Source: Kribbella pittospori (GTDB taxonomy: Bacteria > Actinomycetota > Actinomycetes > Propionibacteriales > Kribbellaceae). Taken from it: DNA of 64,000 nucleotides. Positions 44,516 to 53,690 of this stretch are shown piece by piece. Numbering within the stretch: the stretch's first letter is position 1; every line of letters begins with the position of its first letter. Made by a program: the position numbers and the translations under genes. The stretch covers positions 35,161-99,160 of the forward strand of contig NZ_SJKB01000021.1 of NCBI RefSeq assembly GCF_004331465.1, written 5' to 3'. Under the pieces are notes generated by a model, which was not told the origin of the DNA, made no database searches, and saw only the letters and a list, made by a program, of their open reading frames with translations.

Positions 44516-45241
44516 GTGAACGAGGTGCTCCGGCGCGCGATGTACGACGCGAACCTCACCGAGCTGGACCTGTCTGTGAAGCTCTCCGTCGACCCCAAGA
44601 CAGTGCGCAACTGGATGCGCGGTCAGCTACCCCATCCTCAGCGTCGCGGAGCCCTCAAGCGACTCCTCGGCGTAGACGAGGAGACAATCTGGCCCGAACT
44701 GCGAGAGCAAGCAACCAAGAGCCGGCCAGCTGAGCTCGCCGGTATCTATCCGCGCCGAGGCGCAATCAGCCAAGAGACTTGGCTGTCCCTCTTCGACGCA
44801 GCGAAGTCCGAGATCGCGATCCTCACCTACAGCGCCTTGTTCCTCGCCGAGGACCCTCGCATCGTCCGTCTGCTCTGCGAGAAGGCCGCCCTCGGCATCC
44901 AGATCAAGCTTGCACTGCGCACTCCAGATGACCGGAGGCTGACCGACGCGCGTGCCGAGGCAGAGACCGGCGAAGCAGCGAGCGCACAGATCCGCAGGTC
45001 GCTACTCCTCTGGCGCCCTGTCCTACATCACGAGCGCGTCGAGCTGAGACTCCATGACGCGGTCCTGTACAACTCGATCTACCGTGCGGATGGCCACCTG
45101 CTGGTCAATCAGCACGCCGTTGGCATCCCTCCGGCCGACTCGCCGGTCTATCACTACCGCCAGACCGTAGAGAGCGAGATGTTCCGGTCCTATCAGAACA
45201 GCTTCGAGGCAATCTGGAGGAGAGCACGTTCGCACCGCTGA
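44516..45241 (+). CDS. XRE-type HTH regulator with DUF5919-like C-terminal domain
   Basis: 241 residues from GTG 44516; TTG 44504 is the alternative, but it touches the GGGTAAGGA box. Residues 1-60 form an XRE HTH (LRRAMYDANLTELDLSVKLS, VDPKTVRNWMRGQLPHPQRR). Residues 80-240 (WLSLFDAAKSEIAILTYSALFL, LREKAALGI-like stretch, ESEMFRSYQNSFEAIW) match the phospholipase D-like DUF5919 domain often fused to such HTHs in actinomycetes. Probably a repressor or activator of ICE excision and transfer, responding to an unknown ligand. Confidence 0.82.
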   Translation: MNEVLRRAMYDANLTELDLSVKLSVDPKTVRNWMRGQLPHPQRRGALKRLLGVDEETIWPELREQATKSRPAELAGIYPRRGAISQETWLSLFDAAKSEIAILTYSALFLAEDPRIVRLLCEKAALGIQIKLALRTPDDRRLTDARAEAETGEAASAQIRRSLLLWRPVLHHERVELRLHDAVLYNSIYRADGHLLVNQHAVGIPPADSPVYHYRQTVESEMFRSYQNSFEAIWRRARSHR

Positions 45242-45361
45242 CCTCTGGCTCCCCGAACCGACAAGGCCGGGCACGTCTGTGACGAGCACCAGGGCAAGTC
45301 GTGCGCCCCACCTAACCCCAATGGGGGCAGGGCGTGTCGACGGGCTTGCAAGCCTCATCGG

Positions 45362-46491
45362 TGCGTTCCGCTGGGGCCATCGACCATCCGGCAAGTTCAT
45401 TGGATCCTCAGTGGCGCGTTCGACCGCGGCGTGAAGTGGAAGTGGATCAGCGTCAATCCCGCCGCACAGGCCGACAAGCCCGCGACGCCAAAGCCGGACC
45501 CGAAGCCGCCGACCGCCGCCGAAGCGGCACTGCTGATCAATGCTGCGTACGAGATCGATGAGGACTGGGGCGAGTTCCTCTTCTCGAAGGCGACGACCGG
45601 CAATCGTCGCGGCGAGCACTGCGCGCTCCAATGGGTGCACTTCGAGGACACATCAGTTCCTGATGCCCCCGGGGTAGAGGCAGATGCGGCTGTCTTGGCC
45701 GTGCGCCAGGCTCTCTTCAAGGCCGAGGATGGGTCCCCTGGTATCAAGGACACGAAGATCCACCAGCAGCGTCGGCAGGTACTCGACGGCGAGACGCGTC
45801 TACTGTTCCGGGCACGCCTTGAGCGCAAGACGGTCGAAGCGGCCAAGCTCGGCATCAAGCTGTCACCGCTGGCCTTCATCTTCTCGCCGGATCCGGACGG
45901 TCGATCACCGCTCAAGCCTGACACGGCGACGCAGAAGTTCGCGCGGATGGCTGCTCGACTTGGTGTGGATGCCGACCTGAAGAACTGGCGACACTACAAC
46001 GCTACGGAGCTCATCGCAGCGGGCATCGACCTCAACATCGTCGCCGGGCGACTCGGACATGGTGGGGGAGGAGCAACAACCCTCAAGTCCTATACAGCCT
46101 TCCAATTCGAGCGATCCCAGCGCGCTGCCGAAGCGCTCATCATCCGAATGCCGGCCAGGCCCGGAGCGAAGCGCGACGACGATGGCACGCCGGCGCAAGT
46201 ACTACAACTGCCTCACGCCGACGACACGGACCTGGAACATACCGCCGCATTGCAGCCGACCTGCGAGGTGCGATCACCAGCGGGTTCGCCACGCCAGGTA
46301 GCCCACTGCCAACCATGAAGACGCTTGCCGCCCGCTACGGCGTATCTGGTAGCACCGCACACCGCGCCGTGGCTCTGCTCGTCGAGGCAGGCCTCGTGAA
46401 CGCATCCCGCGGCGTACGCGCGACGGTCGCGGCGGCTCCTGAGGAGCCTCAGTCCACCGTCGCCTCGAGCCAGGTGACTCACGCTGGATGA
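45362..46491 (+). pseudogene. Tyrosine integrase fused to GntR-like HTH, 5'-truncated and frameshifted
   Basis: The reading begins RCVPLGPSTIRQVHWILSGA at 45362, which is the middle of the core-binding domain; the arm-binding and first core-binding parts are missing and no start is present upstream. An in-frame ATG-like start at 45431 would leave only the catalytic domain: TTGNRRGEHCALQW (Arg), TKIHQQRR, LKNWRHYNATELIAAGIDL, GRLGHGGGGATTLKSY (nucleophile Tyr). Near 46250 the frame changes and continues as a GntR-type winged helix (PLPTMKTLAARYGVSGSTAH, VALLVEAGLVNASRG) to 46491. Such int-HTH fusions exist in actinomycetes. It probably drove integration at the tRNA-Arg site 270 bases downstream, but is now broken. 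Confidence 0.8.
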
Positions 46492-46758
46492 GCCACCCCC
46501 CGTCCATTCTGGACCGGAGACGTCGAGTCTGTTGGCCGAAGGTACCCGCCAACGGTGCCAGGATGTCGGGCGGCGCGACGAATTGAGAGTCGTTGCCTAC
46601 CGCGCGGCAGAATGCCGCGGCGCGGGGTACGCCGTTGGTGGCCTCCTTGCCGAGGCAAGGCTGTACGACGTCACGCCTGGGACGTAGCGATCCGCCGTGG
46701 TCAACCGCGACCGAGCTACCGGTTTCACGTTGCTCGGCAGATCGGGGGATTCAGCTGT

Positions 46759-46804
46759 GGTTTCCTAAACCATGTGCCGCAGGTTCGAATCCTGCCGGGG
46801 GCAC
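46759..46804 (+). other. 3' half of tRNA-Arg(CCT): attachment site
   Basis: The sequence has the anticodon arm with loop TTCCTAA (anticodon CCT), a complete T arm (GCAGG-TTCGAAT-CCTGC) and the 3' acceptor strand CGGGGGC followed by A. The matching 5' acceptor strand (GCCCCCG) and D arm are not present upstream, so it is only the 3' part of the gene. This is the typical att site left when an element integrates into a tRNA 3' end. The other copy is not in the window as far as I can see. Confidence 0.78.
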
Positions 46805-47170
46805 CTACCAAACGTGCAGGTCAGGGGATGATTGGGCGCAGAGAGGCCCATGAAGAACCGGCGGTCGTGGGGCCAAACGTGGGGCCGAAGTCGTGGGGAC
46901 TCGTGTTGCCTGCAGTGGATACAGCTCGAAGTCGCTCCTTCCTCGTCCGTGGTGGCGGATAGCTTGGAGTGGTGGAGTTGACCTCTGGACCCGGCCGACT
47001 GGGGTCCGTACGCCAGCTCGTGTCCTCGAAACGACGTCGGCCGCGTGTCCGGCCTCACGCCGGGAACTCGACAGACGCGTCATAACGCGGGCCGCGTCAT
47101 CAGGAAGTCCGCGACCACGTCCGACGGACGTGAGCCTCAGAGGTTCGGCGCTCTCGCGGGTCCCCATGTT
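46805..47170. other. Flank between attachment site and IS element
   Basis: No separate gene is called. From 46982 to 47173 one plus-strand frame is open and joins in frame to the sequence after the IS right end, so at least its last part may be the displaced 5' end of the McrB gene. GTG 47045 is a possible original start. Confidence 0.4.
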
Positions 47171-47251
47171 CTAGTACTCCAGCCGTAGTTTGTGATCTGG
47201 CGGTGTGGCGGTCCCGGACGTAGCGCAGCCACCGGTTGATGATCTCGGGTT

Positions 47252-48597
47252 GTGTGGACTCAAGACGGTCGCGCGGTGGCTGCGTGCCATAGCGTAGACC
47301 CTGATCGGTGGCGGCGTGGTTTCGATGAGCGGGTGGGGGGGGTCGGGGCGCGGTTCGGGCGGGTCGAGCCGCGTCGGCGGGTCGGGTTGTTTCTGCTGGG
47401 GTTGTTGGCGGGGTTGCCGCGGGCCAACTGCTGGACGATCGCGGAGCATGCTGGGGAGACCACGCCGGACGGTATGCAGAACCTGTTGTCTCGGGCAGTC
47501 TGGGACGCCGACGCAGTGCGTGATGACTTCGTGACTACGTTGTGGATCACCTCGGTGAGCCCGGTGCGGTGCTGGTGGTGGATGAGACCGGTGATCTGAA
47601 GAAGGGCACCCACACGGTCGGGGTGCAGTGTCAGTACACCGGGACCGCGGGCCGGATCGAGAACGCCCAGGTCGGGGTCTACCTGGTCTATGCCGCCGCG
47701 GGCGGGCATGCGTTCCTCGACCGGGCCCTGTATCTGCCGAAGTCGTGGACCACGGATGCTGACAGGTGCCGTGATGCCGGGGTTCCTGGCGACATCAGGT
47801 TCGCCACCAAGCCCGCGCTTGCGCGGGAGATGATTGCCCGCGCGCTGGATGCCGGTGTCCCGGCGGCGTGGGTGGCCGGCGACGAGGTCTACGGAGCCGA
47901 CTCCAAGCTGCGTAGCGCTTTGCAGGAACGCCGGATCGGGTATGTGCTGGCGGTGGCCTGTGACCATCAGATCACCACCGGGGCCGGCAAACACCCGGCC
48001 AAGGCTCTGGCGCAACGGCTGCCCGCGCGGGCCTGGAACCGGCTCAGCGCGGGCATCGGCGCGAAGGGCCACCGCTGGTATGACTGGGCCCTGATCGACA
48101 TCCCGGTCGAAATCGCGGGCGGTCAGGCGTTGCTGGTGAGACGCTCGATCAGCACCGGTGAACTCGCGTTCTACCGCTGCTACACACCTACGCCCATGCC
48201 GCTGGCGAGGCTGGTCGCGGTGGCCGGGCGCCGGTGGACGATCGAGGAATCTTTCCAGGCAGGTAAGGGATTGACCGGGCTGGACGAGCACCAGGTCCGC
48301 CGCTGGACCTCATGGCACCGCTGGACCGTCCTCGCCATGCTCGCCCACGCGTTCCTCGCCGTGATGACTGCCACCGCGCGAGCCGAAACCCCTTCACCAC
48401 AAGGGCTCATCGCGCTCACCACCAATGAGATCCGCCATCTGTTCAGCCGACTCGTCGATCACACCCAGCCCGGCATCCGGCACCTGCTGCACTGGTCGCG
48501 ATGGCGACGCCGCCACCAAGCCCGCGCACGCGAATGCCACCACGCCGTCAGACGGTCCAACTCGCCTGATCACGACTACCGCTGGGCTGGAGACTAA
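47252..48597 (+). pseudogene. IS701-family DDE transposase with frameshift
   Basis: The N-terminal part (VGLFLLGLLAGLPRANCWT, IAEHAGETTPDGMQNLLSR) is in one frame to about 47533; then GATGACTTCGTGAC lacks one base relative to the expected GATGACCTTCGTGAC, and the rest is in the frame that reads VDHLGEPGAVLVVDETGD to 48597. The DDE triad is visible: Asp in VVDETGD, Asp in AGDEVYG and Glu in TIEESFQAGKG. Joined, the product would be about 430 residues, normal for the family. No slippery heptamer is at the junction, so a point deletion or sequencing error is likelier than programmed frameshifting. The start (47252 or 47276) is uncertain. Confidence 0.85.
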
Positions 48598-49034
48598 GTG
48601 GTGGCTGGGTGCGCTTTGAGGTGGTGAGCGGTCAGGAGAGGGACGGTGGCGGCTGCAGTAAGACCCAGTCCGACGATGGCATACCTGGCGAGTTCGGGCT
48701 GGGCTACGAGAAGCAGCTTGTTCGCGAGGATCCAGACGGCGAAGAGCCCGGTGAGTCCCATCGCGCCGGCCAGCGGGAACATCCGGTCAGGTCGGGGGAA
48801 GAGGCTGACGATCGCGACAGCAACCAGCGGCAGACTGAGGGCGTAGTACGGCATGTAGACGAAGAAGTTCATCCCGAACCGGCCGGCCGCCTCGAGCTCA
48901 CCCCAGGCCCTGATGTCGGGCCGTGAGAAAACCAGCCCGTACCCCAGCACGCTCCACGCTGTGGCCACCATCAGCGCGGTGAGCACCTTGAAAATGAGCC
49001 GAAAGACTCCCGGCGTCGATGACGTCGCGCGCAT
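48594..49034 (-). CDS. IS-borne passenger membrane protein
   Basis: 146 residues from minus-strand ATG 49034, preceded by GGGAGAG. Four hydrophobic segments (VLTALMVATAWSVLGYGLVF, LSLPLVAVAIVSLFP, MGLTGLFAVWILANKLLLV, IVGLGLTAAATVPLLTAHHL). It converges with the transposase, ending four bases before that stop, and lies fully inside the inverted repeats, so it moves with the element. No family recognised. Confidence 0.6.
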   Translation of the reverse strand: MRATSSTPGVFRLIFKVLTALMVATAWSVLGYGLVFSRPDIRAWGELEAAGRFGMNFFVYMPYYALSLPLVAVAIVSLFPRPDRMFPLAGAMGLTGLFAVWILANKLLLVAQPELARYAIVGLGLTAAATVPLLTAHHLKAHPATT

Positions 49035-49222
49035 CACACCACTCTCCCTCAAGGATCAGTGTCTGAGAATTCTGCCCTTTGCACGGAGGGCGAGGTGAGC
49101 CTGGGACAACAGGAGCGCCAGCACCCTGATAACGAACTACGGCTGGAGTACTAGAGAACCCGCATGCCCGGCTGCTGGCCGCCGAGGCGCTAACTCTGCT
49201 GCTTGCGCCATTTAGCGACATT

Positions 49223-51175
49223 GTGGGATCTACAAAGCGGGCGCAAGTCCGCGCGCCGCTTCTCACCGTGACCGACCCACCGGGTTTGCCTCTGCGGATT
49301 TCAGCTGACCTCGAACACGGGTTCGTCCCGGGCGGCAAGGCGCTGAGTGCGGACCCCGTTGCGATGCTGCGTTCGTTCATCTCTTTGTTAGAGCAGTGGC
49401 ATGGGCAGCCGGCCGAGCGACGGGTGCGCGCATGGGAAGACCCCTGGGAGTGGCGCGACGTCATGGCAACGGTCACAGGTGTCGACGAGCGGGTTGTGGC
49501 CCTGCTGAGTGTCGTCGTCCACCCCGGCTCCTTCACGACCCTCCTGCGGGGCGAAGACCGGCAACGGGTTGTGGACTCTTTCGCAGACCGCCTCGACCAT
49601 CGCACCGGAGATCTCGACCACGACCTTCTCAGCGTGGCGCTGGTGCTGCAGGCCGAGCAGGGCGGACACGGGGTGGACCTGTACGCTCCACCGCTCGTGA
49701 ACGTCTGGAGCGGCACCGTCGCGGTGGGCGGGGCATGGCTGGTCCGGGGACAGGTCGAGCAGCGCGACTGGGTCCCCACCTGGGCGAGCCAAGGCATCAT
49801 CACACTGACCGTCGAACGATTCCGACAGATGCCAGCCCAGCCCACACAGGCTGCGCTGACTGCCCTCGTTGACGAGCTCTACGGAGACATGTCGGTGGTC
49901 AAGCGGGAGGCAAAGAAGCGAGACGTGCTCGCCTTCACGCTCGGCATGCAGCCGGACGACCTCGTCGCCACCGATGACCATGGTCTGCTGCGGCTGGGCC
50001 GGATACTGAAGGGGGAAGCGACACTCAGTTCCATCGACGGGACGACGGCAATAACTCGACCTGTCGCGTGGCCAGCCAAGCAGGACACGAAAGTCACCGA
50101 CCTGCAGAGCATGGTGAGCAGCCGGCTTCGCTTCAAGGGTGAGGATGTCGTCAACATCACCGAGGTGCTGGACGAGCTGGAATCGCTGCACGCCGGTGAC
50201 CAGGTCCAGCCTGTGGACGAAAGCGAGGAAACGGAGGTCGACGGCGCCGTATCGCCACTCCCCAGGCCGGCGGTTCTGCGGTGCGACACGAAAGCCCTCG
50301 CATTTGAGTTGTACCACGCCGACGACAGCTGGCTGGTTGAATTGCTCGACAGCCTCAACGAACGTCGTCAGGTCATCCTCGAAGGCGCCCCGGGTACGGG
50401 GAAGACGTACCTGGCGCACCGACTGCTCGCCGCCTGCGGGCTGACCCCGAATGAGCAGGCCCTCGTGCAGTTCCACCCGACCTATTCGCATGAGGACTTC
50501 GTTGAAGGCTTCCGGCCCACTGACAGCAAGGACAGCGGTGCCAGGCTGACGGTCGTCCCCGGGCCGCTCAAGCGGATTGCGGAGGAGGCAGCAAAGGCCC
50601 CGGACAAGCCGCACGTGCTGGTCATCGACGAAATCAACCGCGCCAACATCGCGAAGGTGTTCGGTGAGCTGTACTTCCTGCTCGAGTACCGCGACGCCGA
50701 GATCGAGCTGCTGTACAGCGACGGCAAAGAACGCTTCAAGCTGCCGGAAAACCTGTTCATCATAGGCACGATGAACACAGCTGACCGGTCGATCGCGCTG
50801 CTTGATGTGGCGATGCGACGCCGGTTTGTCTTCCTCGGCATGGAAACGAGCGAACCTGCACTTCAGGGCGTCCTGCCACGCTGGTGTGAGGCGAACGGTT
50901 TACCGGTAGCACTCGCCAAGCTGCGTGAGCGCATCAACGCGACGATGCGCGGACACGGACTGGAGGCGGCGTTGGAGTTCGGGCCGTCGTACTTCATGCG
51001 ACCCTCTCTCCGCGATCCGGTTGTGCTCAAGCGGCTGTGGCGTCGAGACCTGCTTCCGATGCTACGAGAGCACCACTACGGAGACGACATCGCCCTGTCG
51101 AGCTACCGGTTCGACGAGTGGTGTGACGAACTCGGGCTCGCCCCGGGCAAGGACGGCAGTGAACCGCCACAGTGA
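49223..51175 (+). CDS. McrB-like AAA+ restriction motor protein
   Basis: 650 residues from GTG 49223, but the same frame is open back to the IS end at 49151 (ENPHARLLAAEALTLLLAPF reads naturally), so the true N-terminus was probably longer and displaced by the IS. The N-terminal 350 residues are a recognition region of unknown fold. The AAA+ GTPase has Walker A LEGAPGTGKTYLAHRLL at about 387-400, FHPTYSHEDFVEGFRP, Walker B VLVIDEINRANIAKVFGEL and the MNTADRSIALLDVAMRRRF arginine-finger block, all typical of McrB. It works with McrC to cut modified foreign DNA. Confidence 0.9.
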   Translation: MGSTKRAQVRAPLLTVTDPPGLPLRISADLEHGFVPGGKALSADPVAMLRSFISLLEQWHGQPAERRVRAWEDPWEWRDVMATVTGVDERVVALLSVVVHPGSFTTLLRGEDRQRVVDSFADRLDHRTGDLDHDLLSVALVLQAEQGGHGVDLYAPPLVNVWSGTVAVGGAWLVRGQVEQRDWVPTWASQGIITLTVERFRQMPAQPTQAALTALVDELYGDMSVVKREAKKRDVLAFTLGMQPDDLVATDDHGLLRLGRILKGEATLSSIDGTTAITRPVAWPAKQDTKVTDLQSMVSSRLRFKGEDVVNITEVLDELESLHAGDQVQPVDESEETEVDGAVSPLPRPAVLRCDTKALAFELYHADDSWLVELLDSLNERRQVILEGAPGTGKTYLAHRLLAACGLTPNEQALVQFHPTYSHEDFVEGFRPTDSKDSGARLTVVPGPLKRIAEEAAKAPDKPHVLVIDEINRANIAKVFGELYFLLEYRDAEIELLYSDGKERFKLPENLFIIGTMNTADRSIALLDVAMRRRFVFLGMETSEPALQGVLPRWCEANGLPVALAKLRERINATMRGHGLEAALEFGPSYFMRPSLRDPVVLKRLWRRDLLPMLREHHYGDDIALSSYRFDEWCDELGLAPGKDGSEPPQ

Positions 51176-52370
51176 CCTCGAGGCGCTCCGAGAGGGGCAG
51201 GTCCTCGAGTCCGTCGCGCTGACGCGCGACGAGGCGGCGGCGCTCAACAGCACCGATCTGGTCACTGTTCAGCCTGGCGCCGACGGATGGCGAGTGACCG
51301 CGGCCCATACGGTTGGAGCCATTCGCTGCGGCGACCTCGTCATCCGAGTCCGCCCCAAGATCGGTGCCCTGCAGGTGCTTCGACTCCTCGCCCGAGCTCA
51401 TGGCGTGGCCGGCCTCAAAGTTGACGAGCTTCTCATCGGCGTCGCCGAAGACCCGGACATCACCGCGGTGCTCGCGCTGCTGTTCGCCGAGGAAGCATCA
51501 ACAGCGATGGCGGCCGGGCCCATGCGTGGCTACCGCACCGAGGAGCAGACCCTGTCGGTGCTGCGCGGACGGCTGCGGCTGAGGGACCAGGAGCTGCGCC
51601 GTTTCGGGAGGCTCGTCCCCCTAGAGGTCACCGTCGACGAGTGGACCACCGACACCGACGAAAATCGCCGCATCAGAGCCGCTTGTCGCCGCCTCCTACT
51701 CTTTGCCGACGCCCCACAATCGACCCGCGATCGCCTAGCGCACCTGGATCGGCTGCTCGCTGACGTGTGGCTCGTTCCCAGGGGCGCACTCTTGGCGCCA
51801 TGGACCCCCAGCCGGCTCAACACACGGCTGCATCGGCTGCTGCACCTGGCTGACCTCGTCCTCGATCAGGCAACGGTTGAGCACCGCGTCGGTACCGTCG
51901 AGGTGCATGGGTTCGTTCTATCCATGGCGTGGCTCTTCGAACGGCTCATCCAGCAGCTGCTGACAGAAGCCAGCGGCATGGTCCGCGTCATGGCGCAGCA
52001 TCCCCGACCTCTGGACATCCAGGCTCGCCTAACGATCAAGCCTGACCTGGAGTTCACGGACGGCGCACGAGTCGTGGCCGTCGCCGACACCAAGTACAAG
52101 CTGCTCGACGAACAGGGGAAGTTCCCCAACGCTGACGCCTATCAGCTCGTCACCTATTGCGCCCGACTCGGGCTCAAGGTGGGCCACCTCATCTACGCAG
52201 CGGGCGAACCCCGTCCGGAACCCTTCGACATCGACGGTGCCGAGATACGGCTCATCATTCATAGTGTTGATCTGCAGCAACCAGTAGCCAACCTTGAATC
52301 GCAGGTCGAGACGCTCTTCGACAACATCGTCACCGCGACTGAGCAGCAGTCCTCGCATTGGAGGTCGTGA
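51159..52370 (+). CDS. McrC-like endonuclease subunit
   Basis: 403 residues from GTG 51159, 17 bases inside the McrB gene, with AAGGA upstream. N-terminal McrC domain (VGAIRCGDLVIRVRPKIGAL, VLRLLARAHGVAG) that contacts McrB, then the PD-(D/E)xK nuclease: LTIKPDLEF (Asp) and VVAVADTKYKLL, where D-x-K provides the second acid and Lys, near residue 300-312. Stop overlaps the next start (TGATG). McrC supplies cleavage, activated by the McrB GTPase. Confidence 0.9.
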   Translation: MNRHSDLEALREGQVLESVALTRDEAAALNSTDLVTVQPGADGWRVTAAHTVGAIRCGDLVIRVRPKIGALQVLRLLARAHGVAGLKVDELLIGVAEDPDITAVLALLFAEEASTAMAAGPMRGYRTEEQTLSVLRGRLRLRDQELRRFGRLVPLEVTVDEWTTDTDENRRIRAACRRLLLFADAPQSTRDRLAHLDRLLADVWLVPRGALLAPWTPSRLNTRLHRLLHLADLVLDQATVEHRVGTVEVHGFVLSMAWLFERLIQQLLTEASGMVRVMAQHPRPLDIQARLTIKPDLEFTDGARVVAVADTKYKLLDEQGKFPNADAYQLVTYCARLGLKVGHLIYAAGEPRPEPFDIDGAEIRLIIHSVDLQQPVANLESQVETLFDNIVTATEQQSSHWRS

Positions 52371-53041
52371 TGGATTCACCCGACCAGGGACTTGACCGTC
52401 TATCGATGTTGCTCAATGCGCACGCTGTGAGCGGGAGTCGGAGGCAGAGACCGATCCCGTGGCCTAGAGGTCGGTGGCTGTCTTGGCTTCCGCAGCACAA
52501 GGACGTCATTGAGCGTCTTCCGTCATCGTTGGACCGTACGGCCGTCCGATCGACAGCCGAGTCGCCAACAACCAGTGACCAGGCTCTCGCTGGGTTTCTA
52601 GCCGCGATGATCTGGGGCTTTGGTAAGAGCGGCTACGGGCCTTGGCGCGTCTGCCAGGCGTTGACGGGGCGCCCAGATCTGCCCGTTGTCTTGCTCGAGG
52701 CCGCCAAGGCCGCGTCCGTGGACCCCGTCGCAGCCTACACAGTCGTGGCCACACATCGACCACCTCGGATCGGGCCGGCATTTGCGACAAAGTACCTATA
52801 CTTCTGCGTTCCAGAGTCCAGTGAATCCCCTCTGATCCTCGACCGCCTCGTGTCTGGGTGGCTACGAGAGCATGCTGGAGTCCACATCAATCCGGTGCCG
52901 TGGTCGGCTTCGACCTACCGTCGCTATCTCGGTTTGATGAAGGCATGGGCCGACGAGCTCCACTCTTCCCCGGCACTGGTGGAGGAGTTGATCTTCCGCG
53001 ACACGGCAGGCGGACAGTGGTCGGATCCCTTGACGTTGTAA
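52370..53041 (+). CDS. 8-oxoguanine glycosylase OGG-fold protein, McrBC-associated
   Basis: 223 residues from ATG 52370. Features match the OGG-fold proteins often found beside restriction genes: ALAGFLAAMIWGFGKSGYGP, WRVCQAL, then IGPAFATKYLYFCVPES and PLILDRLVSGWL. These sequences recall the helix-hairpin-helix glycosylase fold without the usual catalytic Lys in an obvious position. Tight coupling to McrC suggests a role in the same system, perhaps in recognising altered bases. Role is inference. Confidence 0.72.
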   Translation: MDSPDQGLDRLSMLLNAHAVSGSRRQRPIPWPRGRWLSWLPQHKDVIERLPSSLDRTAVRSTAESPTTSDQALAGFLAAMIWGFGKSGYGPWRVCQALTGRPDLPVVLLEAAKAASVDPVAAYTVVATHRPPRIGPAFATKYLYFCVPESSESPLILDRLVSGWLREHAGVHINPVPWSASTYRRYLGLMKAWADELHSSPALVEELIFRDTAGGQWSDPLTL

Positions 53042-53125
53042 GTCACCACTTGAAGGCACTTGGTCACGTTCTGGCGCACACGGCGCAAAATCAAGACCCG
53101 CCGGACCCTCGACCAGCCCGGTGTT

Positions 53126-53374
53126 TCACCCCCACCGGTGTACGGTGCACACCGGCAAGTCCGGTAAAAGCCCCCACTTGAACAGCCGCAACTGGCGAAC
53201 AGCATCGGCGCCTTTGGGGCCGCCGGCTGGCGGGCGCGCGATCACGACCGGGGCGAACTTGGTCGGGGCCACGTTGTAGTCCGGCTCCTTCAGTTCATCG
53301 GCCTTGTCGTCGTCGACCTGGAACTGTTCAGGCAAGTCAGTTCGGCGAGCTGTTGACGCGTAGCGACCACACAT
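53126..53374 (-). pseudogene. SRAP (YedK/HMCES-like) protein, truncated
   Basis: The minus strand begins MCGRYAS, with the catalytic Cys2 of SRAP peptidases, and continues to LRLFKWGLLPDLP, the point where the normal protein would proceed with more than 130 further residues. It then runs into unrelated sequence and stops after 82 residues. The catalytic Glu and His of the C-terminal half are lost. The break probably marks the right edge of the inserted McrBC block. Confidence 0.75.
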
Positions 53375-53690
53375 GAGTCCCAGACTGCCACGGCAGCGCC
53401 ATCTGCACAGCTGACCCGGGTTGTTCGGTGCGCGCTGACTGGGTACCGGGGCCGGTTGACCCCCACCGAATACGAAACAATCATGAGCACGCCGGCCAGT
53501 CAGGCCGCGTGACCGAAACTGTCACCTGCTCGTGCAGCGGACCCAACTCCGGCACGCGACCCGGCGCGGCGACTAGCACGCCACACCCCTCTCCTGAGAC
53601 TCGCTGAAGCACAATCGCTGCCGGAAGGGCAACAGTCAACGAGCCGCCCCTGAAGTTTGGGGGTTAATAGGGTGAGGGCACATTCTTGAC
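53375..53690. other. Intergenic region between truncated SRAP gene and MFS gene
   Basis: No gene is seen. It should hold the divergent promoters of the SRAP and transporter genes; no clear box was recognised. Confidence 0.35.

Larger units (their letters stand above)
47175..49150 (+). mobile_element. IS701-family insertion sequence, 1976 bp, with passenger gene
   Basis: The left end TACTCCAGCCGTAGTT (47175-47190) is the exact inverse of the right end 49135-49150, and each side is flanked by CTAG (47171-47174 and 49151-49154), the 4-bp target duplication expected for IS701. It carries a frameshifted DDE transposase (47252-48597) and, on the other strand, a small membrane-protein gene (48594-49034). 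Both ends are intact, so the element is recent even though its transposase frame is interrupted. Confidence 0.9.

Noticed and set aside
47525..47540. Programmed frameshifting in the IS701 transposase
   Set aside because: No slippery heptamer or downstream structure seen, and the family is normally a single frame; point deletion is simpler.
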